From positions 1 to 64,000 of the forward strand of contig NZ_JANAVJ010000019.1 of assembly GCF_024213375.1 (NCBI RefSeq): 64,000 nucleotides of DNA, given 5' to 3'. This document shows, one piece after another, positions 1-8,384 of the stretch. The stretch comes from Paenibacillus sp. MZ04-78.2 (GTDB lineage: Bacteria > Bacillota > Bacilli > Paenibacillales > NBRC-103111). Numbering within the stretch: the first letter of the stretch is position 1; each line of letters begins with the position of its first letter. The position numbers and the translations under genes are program-made. The notes under the pieces are model-generated. The model was not told the DNA's origin. It saw only the letters and a program-made list of their open reading frames with translations, and made no database searches.

Positions 1-2
1 CT

Positions 3-539
3 CGTGATCTCGTCCCTGTAAAATTATGCTACGGTTTCTTCTTTGAAGCAATAGATAGTTTTCAGACACGCCCTAGTAAAAAGACCAAAAATTGTCCTTA
101 CGCTGTTCAACGCGGAATTAATTTATTACAACATAGCGGTCGTCGCTTTGATTTGAGAATCATGGTACAGAAAAATCCCAGGGGAAAATGGGAAACGACC
201 GGTGTCATTGGCCGTCTAGGTCATCCGAAAAAAATCATAACGAATGTCTGCAAAGGGGGCAGTTCCAAGCCGGTTGAGTTTTTATTAGAAAAGCACGTAT
301 CGAACATTACCGAATACTCTAGAAAGTTGAGAAACTTAGGGTATCAGGCTGCCATTCGGCTAAACAAAACGTTTCCAAAGATTAAAGAGATCGGCCTGGA
401 TGTCGGCATTGACCGAAAGCTACATCCGTGGATTTTGGAAGCGAATCCCCAGCCCGCAATTTATGGATTTAAAACATTGAAGGATAAGCGTATATATCAA
501 AAGATGTGTCGTTATCAAAGAGCGTACGGCCGGCGTTAA
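3..539 (+). CDS. YheC/YheD-like ATP-grasp protein, 3' part
   Basis: The reading frame is open from base 3, so the gene begins upstream of the window; the first internal ATG at 153 is not the start. The visible 178 codons hold the C-terminal half of an ATP-grasp fold: a basic segment with RFDLRIMVQ, then GLDVGID and the WILEANPQPAI metal/nucleotide motif. These match the YheC/YheD endospore coat-associated family, which is restricted to spore formers. The substrate of the family is not established. The gene is AT-rich compared with the 43-64 kb backbone and is followed by a GT4 glycosyltransferase in the same direction, which suggests a role in spore or cell envelope assembly. The family call is fairly safe; the function is inference. 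Confidence 0.8.
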   Translation, partial: RDLVPVKLCYGFFFEAIDSFQTRPSKKTKNCPYAVQRGINLLQHSGRRFDLRIMVQKNPRGKWETTGVIGRLGHPKKIITNVCKGGSSKPVEFLLEKHVSNITEYSRKLRNLGYQAAIRLNKTFPKIKEIGLDVGIDRKLHPWILEANPQPAIYGFKTLKDKRIYQKMCRYQRAYGRR

Positions 540-627
540 CCAGTCGATTTAAGCCCTTCCCTGCAATGGAGAATTCTCATAATATACACCATCTTGTATG
601 ATTCAGATGAGTCGGGGATGGTGAAAA

Positions 628-1719
628 ATGAAAATTATAATGCTGGTATCGCGGTTGAATATTGGAGGAACCGAAAAATATATTCTTTCTCTCTCGCGAA
701 GTTTATTAGCACATGGGGTTCAGGTTGGTGTTGCAACTGATGGAGGACCACTCGCAAACTTATTTAAAAAAGCTGGGATTAAGCTTCACGTTGTGCCAAT
801 TGGAAAAAAATCAAAACGAATATCCTTCTTGTCTTCGATCCTGGTCAAAGAAAAGTATACCCTGATCCACGCCCATGATTCCAATGCATTTGCTCAGGCA
901 GTAACCTTACCTCAAAAGCATAAAATCCCATTAATTATTACTATACATGGCACTTATCATCATCGGGCCAGCCTGTTATCGGCAGCAAGTACTTCCAAAC
1001 GCTTGATTGCGGTTTCACCAAAACTGACCAAATGGTTAGTGAATCAAAAAATTCCTAAGAACAAGATTCAGATGATCCCAAATGGAATTGACATAGCAAC
1101 GTTCCGTCCTGCGGCGAATAAAAACCATTGGAGAAAGGCGCTCCGTTTACCACAAACTGCCCAAATTCTTGTATACGCCGGAAGATTCTCGCCTGATAAA
1201 TATCCCATAGCCAGAAATGTAGTCTTGGCAGCAGAACGAATCGCTAAATACAACCGTCAGTTTTTAGCCGTTCTAGTTGGTCCCGGGCCTAGTCGTTCAA
1301 ATCTGGTTCAGCTTGCGGCTAAAGTCAATCGTCGTCTTGGTCGAACAGCAATCATCATTCTTCCTCCGATGTCTAATATCCAACATGCCTATTATGTCTC
1401 GGATGTTGTTGTAGGAACGGGACGCGTTGCACTTGAAGCAATGGCATGTGCAAAACCGGTTGTTGCTGCAGGCGTTGCAGGGTACTGTGGTATCGTACAG
1501 CAGAAAAATATAGATAAGATGGTTCAATGTCATTTCGGCGACCACGGAGCTTTTTCACCGATCACACCCGAAAAACTTTCGTCAGACATTAACAGCCTAT
1601 TAAGAAATCCAAAAAAAGCCCGTGCTTTAGGAAAATTAGGCGTTACAACAGTAAAACGGAGATTTTCCATAAAAACAATTGGTTCTCGGATAATTCAAAT
1701 ATACAAGGAGGTCAACTGA
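628..1719 (+). CDS. GT4-family glycosyltransferase
   Basis: A 363 aa protein with a GT-B layout. The N-terminal domain opens with LVSRLNIGGTEKYI, the usual glycine-rich loop of GT4 enzymes, and contains LIHAHDSNA. The C-terminal domain has IPNGID near residue 154, LVYAGRFSPDK near 190 and the donor-binding stretch VALEAMACAKPVVA near 270. GT4 enzymes transfer a sugar from a nucleotide donor with retention; donor and acceptor cannot be read from the sequence. No signal peptide or membrane helix is visible, so it should be cytosolic or peripheral. The start ATG follows a GGGGATGG-like ribosome binding site. Its stop overlaps the next start (TGATG), so the two genes are translationally coupled. 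AT-rich, like its neighbours. Confidence 0.85.
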   Translation: MKIIMLVSRLNIGGTEKYILSLSRSLLAHGVQVGVATDGGPLANLFKKAGIKLHVVPIGKKSKRISFLSSILVKEKYTLIHAHDSNAFAQAVTLPQKHKIPLIITIHGTYHHRASLLSAASTSKRLIAVSPKLTKWLVNQKIPKNKIQMIPNGIDIATFRPAANKNHWRKALRLPQTAQILVYAGRFSPDKYPIARNVVLAAERIAKYNRQFLAVLVGPGPSRSNLVQLAAKVNRRLGRTAIIILPPMSNIQHAYYVSDVVVGTGRVALEAMACAKPVVAAGVAGYCGIVQQKNIDKMVQCHFGDHGAFSPITPEKLSSDINSLLRNPKKARALGKLGVTTVKRRFSIKTIGSRIIQIYKEVN

Positions 1720-2687
1720 TGGCAATCATGAAGTTAAACGTGACCCTCACCTTATTTCAAAAAGATTTTTTCACACGAAAAAAAAGAGTGTTTACGAACA
1801 TCAGCTTAATCACAAGAAATACATTGAATTATTTGCCGCTAAAAGATGTAATGGAAATATTGGAATATGATATTTTTAAAAATAGCACAAACAGCATGTT
1901 GATCACAGATGGCTCGGAGCTCGTGACAATTCCCAAAAACGGTCCTATTGCAAAAAGAGAAGGTGTCTCATTCCGAATTGATCCCCTAATCATGATCAAC
2001 AAGGAACGTTTCATTAGTCTCCGTTCTGTAAACCGGCTTTTGAACGTCGATTTCTTGGTTAACAGGAAAGCTAAGCGTGTATCCATACGGCAACCCGGAC
2101 GCTATATCATCACGATAAAAGGCGACACCGTTAAAAAACTATCCAGATTGCTGAATACTTCGGTCAAAAAGCTTCTCTCTATCAATAAAAATTTAAAGGA
2201 ACCGATTCCTACAGGCATAAAAGTAACGATCCCTACGATTGATTTCGATGCAGTCCCCCAAGTAAAATCATCCGAAAAGGCGAAAATAAAACAAGAACCG
2301 GAAAAGGCTCCCGCAATTATTGCACTAGGTAGAAGCCTGATGGGGACTCGTTACCAGTTCGGTGCCGGGCCGTATCCCAGAAGCAAAAGATTCGACTGTT
2401 CTTCTTTTACCCAATATATATTTGGAAAAAATGGAGTTGGATTGCCCAGAACTTCTAGCTCACAAGCTCGATATGGTCGAAGGATTACCCAAAAAGAAAT
2501 AGAAGCAGGGGATTTGATCTTTTTCAGGAGAGATCGATATTCCGATAATCGGATTGGCCATGTTGGCGTCGATATCGGAGGCGGCAAGATGATCAATACG
2601 TATAAATCCCCTCCCGGTGTCACTGTTACGAAATGGAGAAGCCCGTATTGGCTGAAACGATATGTAACCGCTCGTGAGATATTATAG
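1719..2687 (+). CDS. Stalk-domain/LysM/NlpC-P60 peptidase
   Basis: A 322 aa protein in three parts. Residues about 1-130 resemble the copper amine oxidase N-terminal-like stalk domain common in Paenibacillus surface proteins. Residues about 130-170 are a LysM-like repeat (ITIKGDTVKKLSRLLN). Residues about 195-320 are an NlpC/P60 domain with the catalytic Cys in RFDCSSFTQY and His in IGHVGVDIG. NlpC/P60 enzymes cleave peptide bonds of peptidoglycan stem peptides. No convincing signal peptide follows either possible start (1719 or the in-frame ATG at 1728), which is odd for a wall hydrolase; spore or forespore localisation is one explanation. It is coupled to the preceding glycosyltransferase by a TGATG overlap. 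Confidence 0.8.
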   Translation: MAIMKLNVTLTLFQKDFFTRKKRVFTNISLITRNTLNYLPLKDVMEILEYDIFKNSTNSMLITDGSELVTIPKNGPIAKREGVSFRIDPLIMINKERFISLRSVNRLLNVDFLVNRKAKRVSIRQPGRYIITIKGDTVKKLSRLLNTSVKKLLSINKNLKEPIPTGIKVTIPTIDFDAVPQVKSSEKAKIKQEPEKAPAIIALGRSLMGTRYQFGAGPYPRSKRFDCSSFTQYIFGKNGVGLPRTSSSQARYGRRITQKEIEAGDLIFFRRDRYSDNRIGHVGVDIGGGKMINTYKSPPGVTVTKWRSPYWLKRYVTAREIL

Positions 2688-2690
2688 GGC

Positions 2691-2720
2691 AAAGCAGAGC
2701 TTCTTTCGAAGCTCTGCTTT
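2691..2720. terminator. Bidirectional intrinsic terminator
   Basis: A perfect 13 bp inverted repeat (AAAGCAGAGCTTC, 4 nt loop) lies directly between the convergent NlpC/P60 genes. The stem ends in AAA/TTT runs on both sides, so it can stop transcription in either direction. Confidence 0.85.
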
Positions 2721-2731
2721 TGAATGGCATT

Positions 2732-3400
2732 TTAGTTCTCTCCCTGTTGGTTTTCAGATTCCGTACGGCTCGATTCTTTCCAGTGAGTTGAAGTTTTTTT
2801 GTGTTTTTTCACTGGAATGACTTGATCAGGTTGAGGTTGATTAGCAGCTGGTTGAGTCGGCGGCGCCTCAGTGGCTTGTCCGTTACCTGAAATGACGCGA
2901 CGTGCAGTAACAAAGGTTCTATCCCAGGTGCTGCCTGCGAAATTGGAAATCGTAACCCCTATCCCGACCCGGTAGGTATGCAGGACTTGTCCACCGCCCA
3001 TATAAATACCTACGTGATTAATTACACCATCTCGATTCGTATCTGAGAAAATCAGGTCGCCCGGTTGCAATTGATCTTTGGAAACAGCCGTACCTACAGT
3101 AGCCTGCTGTCTCGAAGAACGGGGAAGATTTATACCGTTTTGCTTGAATACATATTGAGTAAATGAGGAACAATCAAATACATCGGTTCGTCCCCCTGGA
3201 GCGCCAAACTGATAACGAACTCCTAAATACTGTTTCCCTGTTGCGATAACACTATCTGCGATGGAAGTGTTGGAAGCAGCAGCATAGGCCGGGTGTGAAG
3301 CAAATAGCATACTTCCGGAAAAAGCAATCGAGAGGCTGAGAGTGATTCCCATTAAAGTTTTGCCGATGCGGCTATTCTTGGTGCTTTTCGTGATGTTCAT
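2732..3400 (-). CDS. Secreted NlpC/P60 endopeptidase
   Basis: A 222 aa secreted protein. Residues 1-40 form a Sec signal peptide (basic start, hydrophobic core, cleavage probable after AYA). Residues about 48-165 are a single NlpC/P60 domain with catalytic Cys in VFDCSSFTQY and His in INHVGIYMG. A Pro/Gln/Lys-rich tail of about 50 residues follows, which could touch the wall. It should cleave peptidoglycan stem peptides outside the membrane. The ATG at 3400 has a strong AAGGAGGG site. It lies just left of the conjugative element and shares its direction. Tn1549-type elements usually encode a wall hydrolase after VirB4 and this element has none there, so this protein could stand in for it, but its AT-rich base use suggests it belongs to the flank. 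Confidence 0.88.
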   Translation of the reverse strand: MNITKSTKNSRIGKTLMGITLSLSIAFSGSMLFASHPAYAAASNTSIADSVIATGKQYLGVRYQFGAPGGRTDVFDCSSFTQYVFKQNGINLPRSSRQQATVGTAVSKDQLQPGDLIFSDTNRDGVINHVGIYMGGGQVLHTYRVGIGVTISNFAGSTWDRTFVTARRVISGNGQATEAPPTQPAANQPQPDQVIPVKKHKKTSTHWKESSRTESENQQGEN

Positions 3401-3838
3401 ATTGTTCTTGCCCTCCTTATGTTGATTTAAAGTTTATGTGGGTATCCCAAGAACACCATACCACAAATGATTAAACCAACACTTACCAAGGAAAGCGCAA
3501 ACCCTTTCACAGCCTGCTTTTAGCCACTGACATTAAAAATCAATGAGAAATAAATAGTGAAAATTTACTTGACATCAACAATAACATATAAGCACGTCCT
3601 TACGAGCGGTGCAAGATCCGAACGCCGGAAATATCCCAGAATAGAAGCGGACTTATTATGAGCGTTTATGATTTGTTCGGCGACGAAAAGTAAGCCAACC
3701 TGCAACAGATGCTGCAACATATCGAAGCCAAGCAACGACAAGATTACCGCATTGGGGGGATTTGCTAGTGCCAGAAAATGATAATTAGTTCAGGCGGTTG
3801 ATCTTGTTGGCGATCAGCCGCCTACTGCTGTTTTTCCG
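3401..3838. other. Intergenic left boundary of the element
   Basis: This 438 bp stretch separates the AT-rich flank from the first element gene. It holds the ribosome binding site of the NlpC/P60 gene, an AT-rich part to about 3600 and a more GC-rich part after it. At 3658-3768 on the + strand a short frame reads MSVYDLFGDEK, stop, then 24 more codons; it looks like a broken gene remnant. A hairpin lies at 3792-3823. No integrase, tRNA gene or clear att repeat was seen, so the exact element end is unknown. Confidence 0.5.
3792..3823. terminator. Hairpin after the virB4 stop
   Basis: A 12 bp inverted repeat (AGGCGGTTGATC with one G-T pair, 8 nt loop) lies 16 bp beyond the virB4 stop. The T-run (TTTTT, 3831-3835) is on the + strand side, so termination is best supported for rightward transcription. 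For the leftward tra operon it is a stable hairpin without a U tract. Confidence 0.5.
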
Positions 3839-6034
3839 TTACTCCCCAGGCTTCGTTGTCATTAAGCTATACAGTTTCGTGTGCCGCGGAAACTTGTCGG
3901 TAAACGGTACGAGGGAACTGCCGACCTTTATCAGACCATTCCCGGCGTCAACATTCGTAATGTAGGACAGTTGCAGGTCCGAAATGTTGAGCAGCTCGGC
4001 AAGCTCCATCCGGTCGGTACTGGCCTGATTCAGCATGACGATAAATTCACTGTTTGCGAGCATAGTGCGGGCTGTATGGCTTTGCAGCAGATCGTCCACA
4101 TTTTGCGTAATACCTGTGCAAAAAGCGCCATACTTTCGGACACGCTTCCAGAGCGTGAACAGAAAGTTGGCGCTGTATTCGTGCTGGAACAAAAGGTAGA
4201 TTTCATCAATAAAGATAAACGTATTCTTGCCTCTAGCGCGATTTTGCGTAATCCGATTCAAGATGTTGTCGAGTACGACCAGCATGCCGATGGGAAGAAG
4301 CTGCTTGCCCAAGTCGAGAATATCGTAGCAAATGAGCCGATTGTGGACGTTGACGTTGGTCGATTGGGCGAACGTATTCAGACTTCCGGAAGTAAATAAT
4401 TCAATGGCCAGCGCGATGTCCTGCGCCTCCGGTTCTGCTTGCTTGAGCAGTTCCGCGCGAAAATCCTGCAATGTCGGCGGTTGTCCCTTATAGTTGCTCC
4501 GCAAATACTTGCGGTACACAGCGGCGGTGCAGCGATCGATGAGCGACTTCTCCTTGGCTCCAAGATGATGTCCACCGATCAACTGCTCGCATAACGACAG
4601 GACGAATTCCGACTTAAGAATGATCGGATTGGCTCCGTCGCCATAATCCCGGTTCATATCCATCGCATTGATATGGTTCGACGAAGTAGCGGATATGTGA
4701 ATCGTCTCGCCACCCAGCGCAGTTACCAGAGCGGAATACTCCCGCTCCGGGTCAATCAGGATAACGTCGTCATCGCTCGCCAATATCTGGTTGACGATTT
4801 CCCGTTTCGCGGCGAAGCTTTTACCGGAACCAGATACGCCAAGGATAAAACTGTTTCCATTCAGCAGTTGCTTTCGATTGGAGACAATCATATTTTTGCT
4901 GATGATGTTTTGCCCATAATAAATGCCGTCTGGATGCATGATCTCCTGCGCTCGAAACGGGATAAAGACAGCCGTACTTTCAGTTGTGAGCGTCCGCAAA
5001 GCATGAACCTTTCGCAGCCCATACAGCAGCACCGTATTCAATCCGTCCATTTGCTGATAGGAGAGCGTGGAAAATTGACACAAATGCTTGCGGGCCGTAG
5101 TGAGTAATGTCTCCGTATCGCTATCGAGTTGTTCTTTGCTGTCCGCGACATGCACCATCGTAAGTAGCCCGAACATCATCCGCTGGTCGCGCGTGGTCAG
5201 GTCGCTAAGAAATTCCTTGCTCTCTTTGCGCTGCTGCTCCATGTCGTAAGGGATGACAGCAGAAAAGTTGTTGTTGCGATTTTGCCGTCGCTGCCCCTTG
5301 ATAAAGCTGGCGTAATCACGCAGAAAGATGACCCGACCGTAGTATTCGCCCATCCGAAAATGATCTTTGGCAAACTCGAAGGTGTCCGGGCAAATGTAAT
5401 CTTTGAAATCGTGTCCCTTGCGCATCATCTCCTGCATGTCGAAGCGAAAATCGGCTTCCTCGCCAATCCGGAAGAAGTCATGCAGAATGCGCAGGCGGTC
5501 AGTCGCATCAAGTTCGGTACATTTCGAGCCGAGACGAGAGAAATGTGCCGTCAGCTCCGTGCCAACCCGCGCGAAGTAATGGCGGGCTTCATCCACGTTC
5601 TTTTTAACTACAGAGATGGTGATGTATTTCTCTTGAATCGTCCCATTGGTGTTGCCATCTGTCGCTTTACCAAGCAACATGTCGTTGTACTCCTGCCGAT
5701 ACACATCCAGCCCGTCGTGCTGGAGCGGAATAAGAATGGAACGTTCCACATCTGCCTGATTCAGCCGCCGATTGTGAATTGTAATCTTCGTCGTCGCGCC
5801 GCTATCAAACGAATTAAGCAGTTCGGAGTAGGAAAGGAACATCATCTCCTTGTCCTCTCTCGATGCGACAGCGTAGTTGATGTCCGCGAAACGGAACGAC
5901 TTCGAGAATTTGTTGCCGACAGCAAAAATCCCGTCCGGCCAGATGGCGCGGATCGGGATCGCTTGTTGTACGCTTTTCGGAATGACAGAGCGTTCCTTGT
6001 CCTGCTTCATGGTGCGCCTGAGCGTCTTAATCAT
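3839..6034 (-). CDS. VirB4/TrsE-type conjugation ATPase
   Basis: A 731 aa cytosolic ATPase that energises the T4SS channel at the membrane. Residues about 1-370 are the VirB4 N-terminal domain; the RecA-like C-terminal half has Walker A GVSGSGKSFAAK near residue 400, LIDPEREYSAL shortly after and Walker B FIFIDEIY near 608. TGITQNVDDL matches the conserved Gln-containing motif after Walker B. The length is close to Tn1549-family VirB4 proteins. The start overlaps the end of prgI by 8 bp, so the two are coupled. In related elements a lysozyme/NlpC-type hydrolase follows; here the operon stops. Confidence 0.93.
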   Translation of the reverse strand: MIKTLRRTMKQDKERSVIPKSVQQAIPIRAIWPDGIFAVGNKFSKSFRFADINYAVASREDKEMMFLSYSELLNSFDSGATTKITIHNRRLNQADVERSILIPLQHDGLDVYRQEYNDMLLGKATDGNTNGTIQEKYITISVVKKNVDEARHYFARVGTELTAHFSRLGSKCTELDATDRLRILHDFFRIGEEADFRFDMQEMMRKGHDFKDYICPDTFEFAKDHFRMGEYYGRVIFLRDYASFIKGQRRQNRNNNFSAVIPYDMEQQRKESKEFLSDLTTRDQRMMFGLLTMVHVADSKEQLDSDTETLLTTARKHLCQFSTLSYQQMDGLNTVLLYGLRKVHALRTLTTESTAVFIPFRAQEIMHPDGIYYGQNIISKNMIVSNRKQLLNGNSFILGVSGSGKSFAAKREIVNQILASDDDVILIDPEREYSALVTALGGETIHISATSSNHINAMDMNRDYGDGANPIILKSEFVLSLCEQLIGGHHLGAKEKSLIDRCTAAVYRKYLRSNYKGQPPTLQDFRAELLKQAEPEAQDIALAIELFTSGSLNTFAQSTNVNVHNRLICYDILDLGKQLLPIGMLVVLDNILNRITQNRARGKNTFIFIDEIYLLFQHEYSANFLFTLWKRVRKYGAFCTGITQNVDDLLQSHTARTMLANSEFIVMLNQASTDRMELAELLNISDLQLSYITNVDAGNGLIKVGSSLVPFTDKFPRHTKLYSLMTTKPGE

Positions 6035-6392
6035 TGCGCCTCATCCTTTCTTGCTCGCGCTTGTGCAGGCTTCCTTTCAGCGCTTCGTAGTATATGTTGG
6101 TCGAGCGGAAGACAAGCCGTCTTGGCATCAGAAACTCCGACTTCACATACGCCCACAATAGTTGCTCCGCCGTCATACCGTGATAGCGGATAAACCCGAG
6201 CGCGGCGCAGGGAGCTGCCCCTAATATGCACATCCAACTGAGCGTTTCCAGTCCGAAATGACTGCGCAGCCCGAAATACAGTCCAATCGCCGCAGCGACC
6301 GCCAGAATAGAAAAAAAGAACTGCCGCAAGGACAGTCCGAAGAACAAGCTTTCCGTATAATCCCGGATTTCCCGGTTGATTTTCACTTCCAC
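6027..6392 (-). CDS. PrgI-family T4SS membrane protein
   Basis: A 121 aa protein typical of the PrgI family, which sits before VirB4 in Gram-positive conjugation modules and is the likely VirB3 counterpart. It has a short basic start (KINREIRDYTES), two membrane helices (about 22-42 and 50-70) and a C-terminal cytosolic part with the conserved WAYVKSEFL and a charged tail. It is coupled to virB4 by an 8 bp overlap. A T-rich stretch after a small bulged stem lies in its early codons (about 6300-6336), a weak terminator-like signal on the sense strand. Confidence 0.88.
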   Translation of the reverse strand: MEVKINREIRDYTESLFFGLSLRQFFFSILAVAAAIGLYFGLRSHFGLETLSWMCILGAAPCAALGFIRYHGMTAEQLLWAYVKSEFLMPRRLVFRSTNIYYEALKGSLHKREQERMRRND

Positions 6393-6417
6393 TTTTTATC
6401 CCTCCCGGATGAGCAGT

Positions 6418-6747
6418 CTACGCCTCAGGCTCGTTGCGTTCAGGTTTGAACAGTGTGTCGTCATCAAATGGCACAGGATTGCTCAATAGTTCCACAGCAA
6501 GCTGAAAGCCATCTTTCATCCCTTGCAAATATAACCACTCATTGATAATCGATTGTTTAAAATGATGTCTGTCCTCCCAAGCTTCAAATTCAGGCATACG
6601 ACCAATATCCATACCAACAAATAAGACTTGAAAAGCCTTCTTTTCTTCAGCACGAACACGCTTGAGATCAGGATGATGCTCGAATCTTGCAGAAACGTAG
6701 TCCAATCGACCTTGAATAGCTGTTCGAAACCACGGTGGAATTTCCAT
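6418..6747 (-). CDS. Hypothetical protein next to Spo0E-like gene
   Basis: A 109 aa soluble protein with no recognised family. It is rich in charged and aromatic residues, with an amphipathic helical middle (EEKKAFQVLFVGMDIG, INEWLYLQGMKDGFQLAVELL) and an acidic, proline-containing tail. No signal peptide, membrane helix or metal motif is seen. It follows the Spo0E-like gene by 24 bp in the same direction and precedes prgI by 25 bp. Both genes interrupt the usual prgI-trbL neighbourhood, so it is probably part of a small accessory cassette. The helical, surface-charged look would suit a protein-binding regulator, but that is only a guess. Confidence 0.65.
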   Translation of the reverse strand: MEIPPWFRTAIQGRLDYVSARFEHHPDLKRVRAEEKKAFQVLFVGMDIGRMPEFEAWEDRHHFKQSIINEWLYLQGMKDGFQLAVELLSNPVPFDDDTLFKPERNEPEA

Positions 6748-6771
6748 TACCTGCTTCCCCCCACAACTCTT

Positions 6772-6957
6772 TTACCTTACCTGCTGCTTCTGCTTGGCTT
6801 TCATTTGATGGTAGCAGGCTACTAGCTGATCGACCTTCTGACTTTGCTCTTGAAATGCTTGATGGCCGGATAAAGAAATGGATTGCTTTATTAACTGTTC
6901 ACCAAGCGTATTCAGCTTTCGCCGCTCCTCTTCCAGCTCTCTTAATAATTTGTTCAT
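6772..6957 (-). CDS. Spo0E-like aspartyl-phosphate phosphatase
   Basis: A 61 aa two-helix protein. The N-terminal helix (MNKLLRELEEERRKLNTLG) and the loop plus second helix ending in SQKVDQLVACYH match the Spo0E family layout; SQKVD occupies the place of the SQELD signature. Spo0E-type phosphatases dephosphorylate Spo0A-P or its relay and delay sporulation. The length fits this family. It lies in the conjugation operon between trbL and prgI and is divergent from an XRE regulator, with a 164 bp shared promoter region. A sporulation-delaying phosphatase on a conjugative element would keep donors or new hosts competent for transfer; that role is inference. K-V in place of E-L in the signature is a variation to note. 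Confidence 0.72.
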   Translation of the reverse strand: MNKLLRELEEERRKLNTLGEQLIKQSISLSGHQAFQEQSQKVDQLVACYHQMKAKQKQQVR

Positions 6958-7083
6958 TTATCCATCCTCCCGTTTTTATTGTGAGAGCCGACATTTTTGA
7001 ATGAAACACGGTGTATGTTAGAAGACTACTTCGATGGTAAGTTTTAATCTCATTTATGTCAATTGTGTGCTTCTCCATAATGG

Positions 7084-7096
7084 GAGTTATAAACTC
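7084..7096. promoter_or_regulatory. Palindrome before the XRE gene
   Basis: GAGTT-ATA-AACTC is a short perfect dyad 25 bp before the XRE start codon, inside the 164 bp divergent promoter region shared with the Spo0E-like gene. It is a candidate operator for the adjacent helix-turn-helix protein. Position and symmetry are the only support. Confidence 0.35.
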
Positions 7097-7121
7097 ATCC
7101 CCTTTAAAGAGGTGACGCTTG

Positions 7122-7457
7122 ATGATTGGTTACGATAAAAAGAAGGTGGGGCAACGCATTCGGAAGCAACGAGAGGCTTTGGAAATTTCTCGTGAACAAC
7201 TGGCTGAACGAATTGGACGGGTCCCAAGATTTTGCGCCGATATTGAACGAGGTAAAGCCGGGATGTCCATTGAAACGATGTTCAGCATTTGCAATTTGCT
7301 CAAGCTTTCTCCTAATGAATTGCTTCTGGGTCAAGAGGAGAGCGCCACACCTTACGATGAAACAGCATTGATTATGGCTGCGCTCAATCAATGCACAGAG
7401 AAGCAGCGTAAGGATGCTTTGGCGCTATTGAAGCTTTTTCTGACAGCAATCCGATAA
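7122..7457 (+). CDS. XRE-family transcriptional regulator
   Basis: One of the few + strand genes of the element: 111 aa with an N-terminal Cro/C1-type helix-turn-helix. VGQRIRKQREALEISREQLAERIG carries the first helices, VPRFCADIERGKAGMSIETMFSI the recognition helix and following turn, then LLKLSPNELLLG. The C-terminal 45 residues are a short helical region for dimerisation. ATG at 7122 is chosen over the TTG at 7119 because the AGAGGTG site is about 7 nt from the ATG. It is divergent from the Spo0E-like gene and faces the trbL end, so it probably represses its own promoter and the cassette opposite it, in the way ICE immunity-type regulators do. Confidence 0.85.
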   Translation: MIGYDKKKVGQRIRKQREALEISREQLAERIGRVPRFCADIERGKAGMSIETMFSICNLLKLSPNELLLGQEESATPYDETALIMAALNQCTEKQRKDALALLKLFLTAIR

Positions 7458-7478
7458 CTCCCATCATTCACAAGGTGG

Positions 7479-8318
7479 TTACAGTCCCATCATTTCGCGC
7501 ACGATGCGATCTGCCATTTTTACCGTACCGACAAGAACGAGCATGTTGAAAATGAGTTCCCCAATATACGTCCACACCATCGTAACCGCGCCCGCACTAG
7601 AATCGACGGCTGGGGGAGCGGTGGCAAAAGCGGAATAGATGATACAAGCCAGTACAATAATCGCTCCTTCCAGACACGCTGCCGCGTACCCTTTCAGGAA
7701 CGACTTGCCGATATTTTGGCTTGGCTCCCCCGCAAATGCGGACAGCGGAACGGGGGCTATTGCCGTATACAAATAGATACGGAAAAAGCGCCCGTACACC
7801 GAAAGGATCATCACAAAGGATAGCACCGTAATGAACAAACTGCCGAGAATGGTGACGATCCACAGTGGAATGCTTTGCCAGAAGCCAACGTCTTCAATCG
7901 CTTGCGCTACCGTATCCGGCAAGGCCATAGCCTCTGACGTTCCGAACCCGGAGCGTCCCATCATCGTTGAGATGATCCCCTGTACAATAGTAAAGAGAGC
8001 CATCATCAACTCCAGCCCATAGGTTACGACCGCCTTGGCGAGCACAAAGCGGATAAACAGCTTGACGGCCATCTCCGGCCTTTTCACTTCCGCAAAGCTG
8101 CCGGTCGTCTTCACAACACCAATCACAAAAAATAAGACTAGGAGTGCCAAACCCGTAGCTTGCAACGCACCATGAATATCAATAATCACACGCCATACGC
8201 CGCCACCCTTAAAATCCGCTGGCGATTGCGTAACAAGATGCCAAATTTCATTCATCTTGTCGTTCCAGGTATCCAAGGCATTTTCGAGATTGTCGATAAC
8301 CCAACTGTTTTTTGCCAT
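7479..8318 (-). CDS. TrbL/VirB6-like conjugal membrane protein
   Basis: A 279 aa polytopic membrane protein. An amphipathic N-terminus of about 40 residues is followed by five or six hydrophobic helices (about 50-75, 85-120, 150-190, 195-215, 220-240, 250-272). The central APVPLSAFAG segment with FFRIYLYTAIAP is characteristic of the TrbL/VirB6-like proteins of Tn1549-type elements. VirB6 proteins form part of the inner membrane channel that passes DNA. It sits between the Maff2-like gene and the accessory cassette, 66 bp from the former. Confidence 0.85.
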   Translation of the reverse strand: MAKNSWVIDNLENALDTWNDKMNEIWHLVTQSPADFKGGGVWRVIIDIHGALQATGLALLVLFFVIGVVKTTGSFAEVKRPEMAVKLFIRFVLAKAVVTYGLELMMALFTIVQGIISTMMGRSGFGTSEAMALPDTVAQAIEDVGFWQSIPLWIVTILGSLFITVLSFVMILSVYGRFFRIYLYTAIAPVPLSAFAGEPSQNIGKSFLKGYAAACLEGAIIVLACIIYSAFATAPPAVDSSAGAVTMVWTYIGELIFNMLVLVGTVKMADRIVREMMGL

Positions 8319-8384
8319 ATTCTCACCCCTTCCGTAAACAGGGGACAGACAAATCGTCCGCCCCCCCTATGCAAAGCTACAAAC

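Noticed and set aside
3569-3598. TTGACA near 3569 with TATAAG as a promoter
   Set aside because: The spacing is about 12 nt, too short, and no gene follows on that strand.
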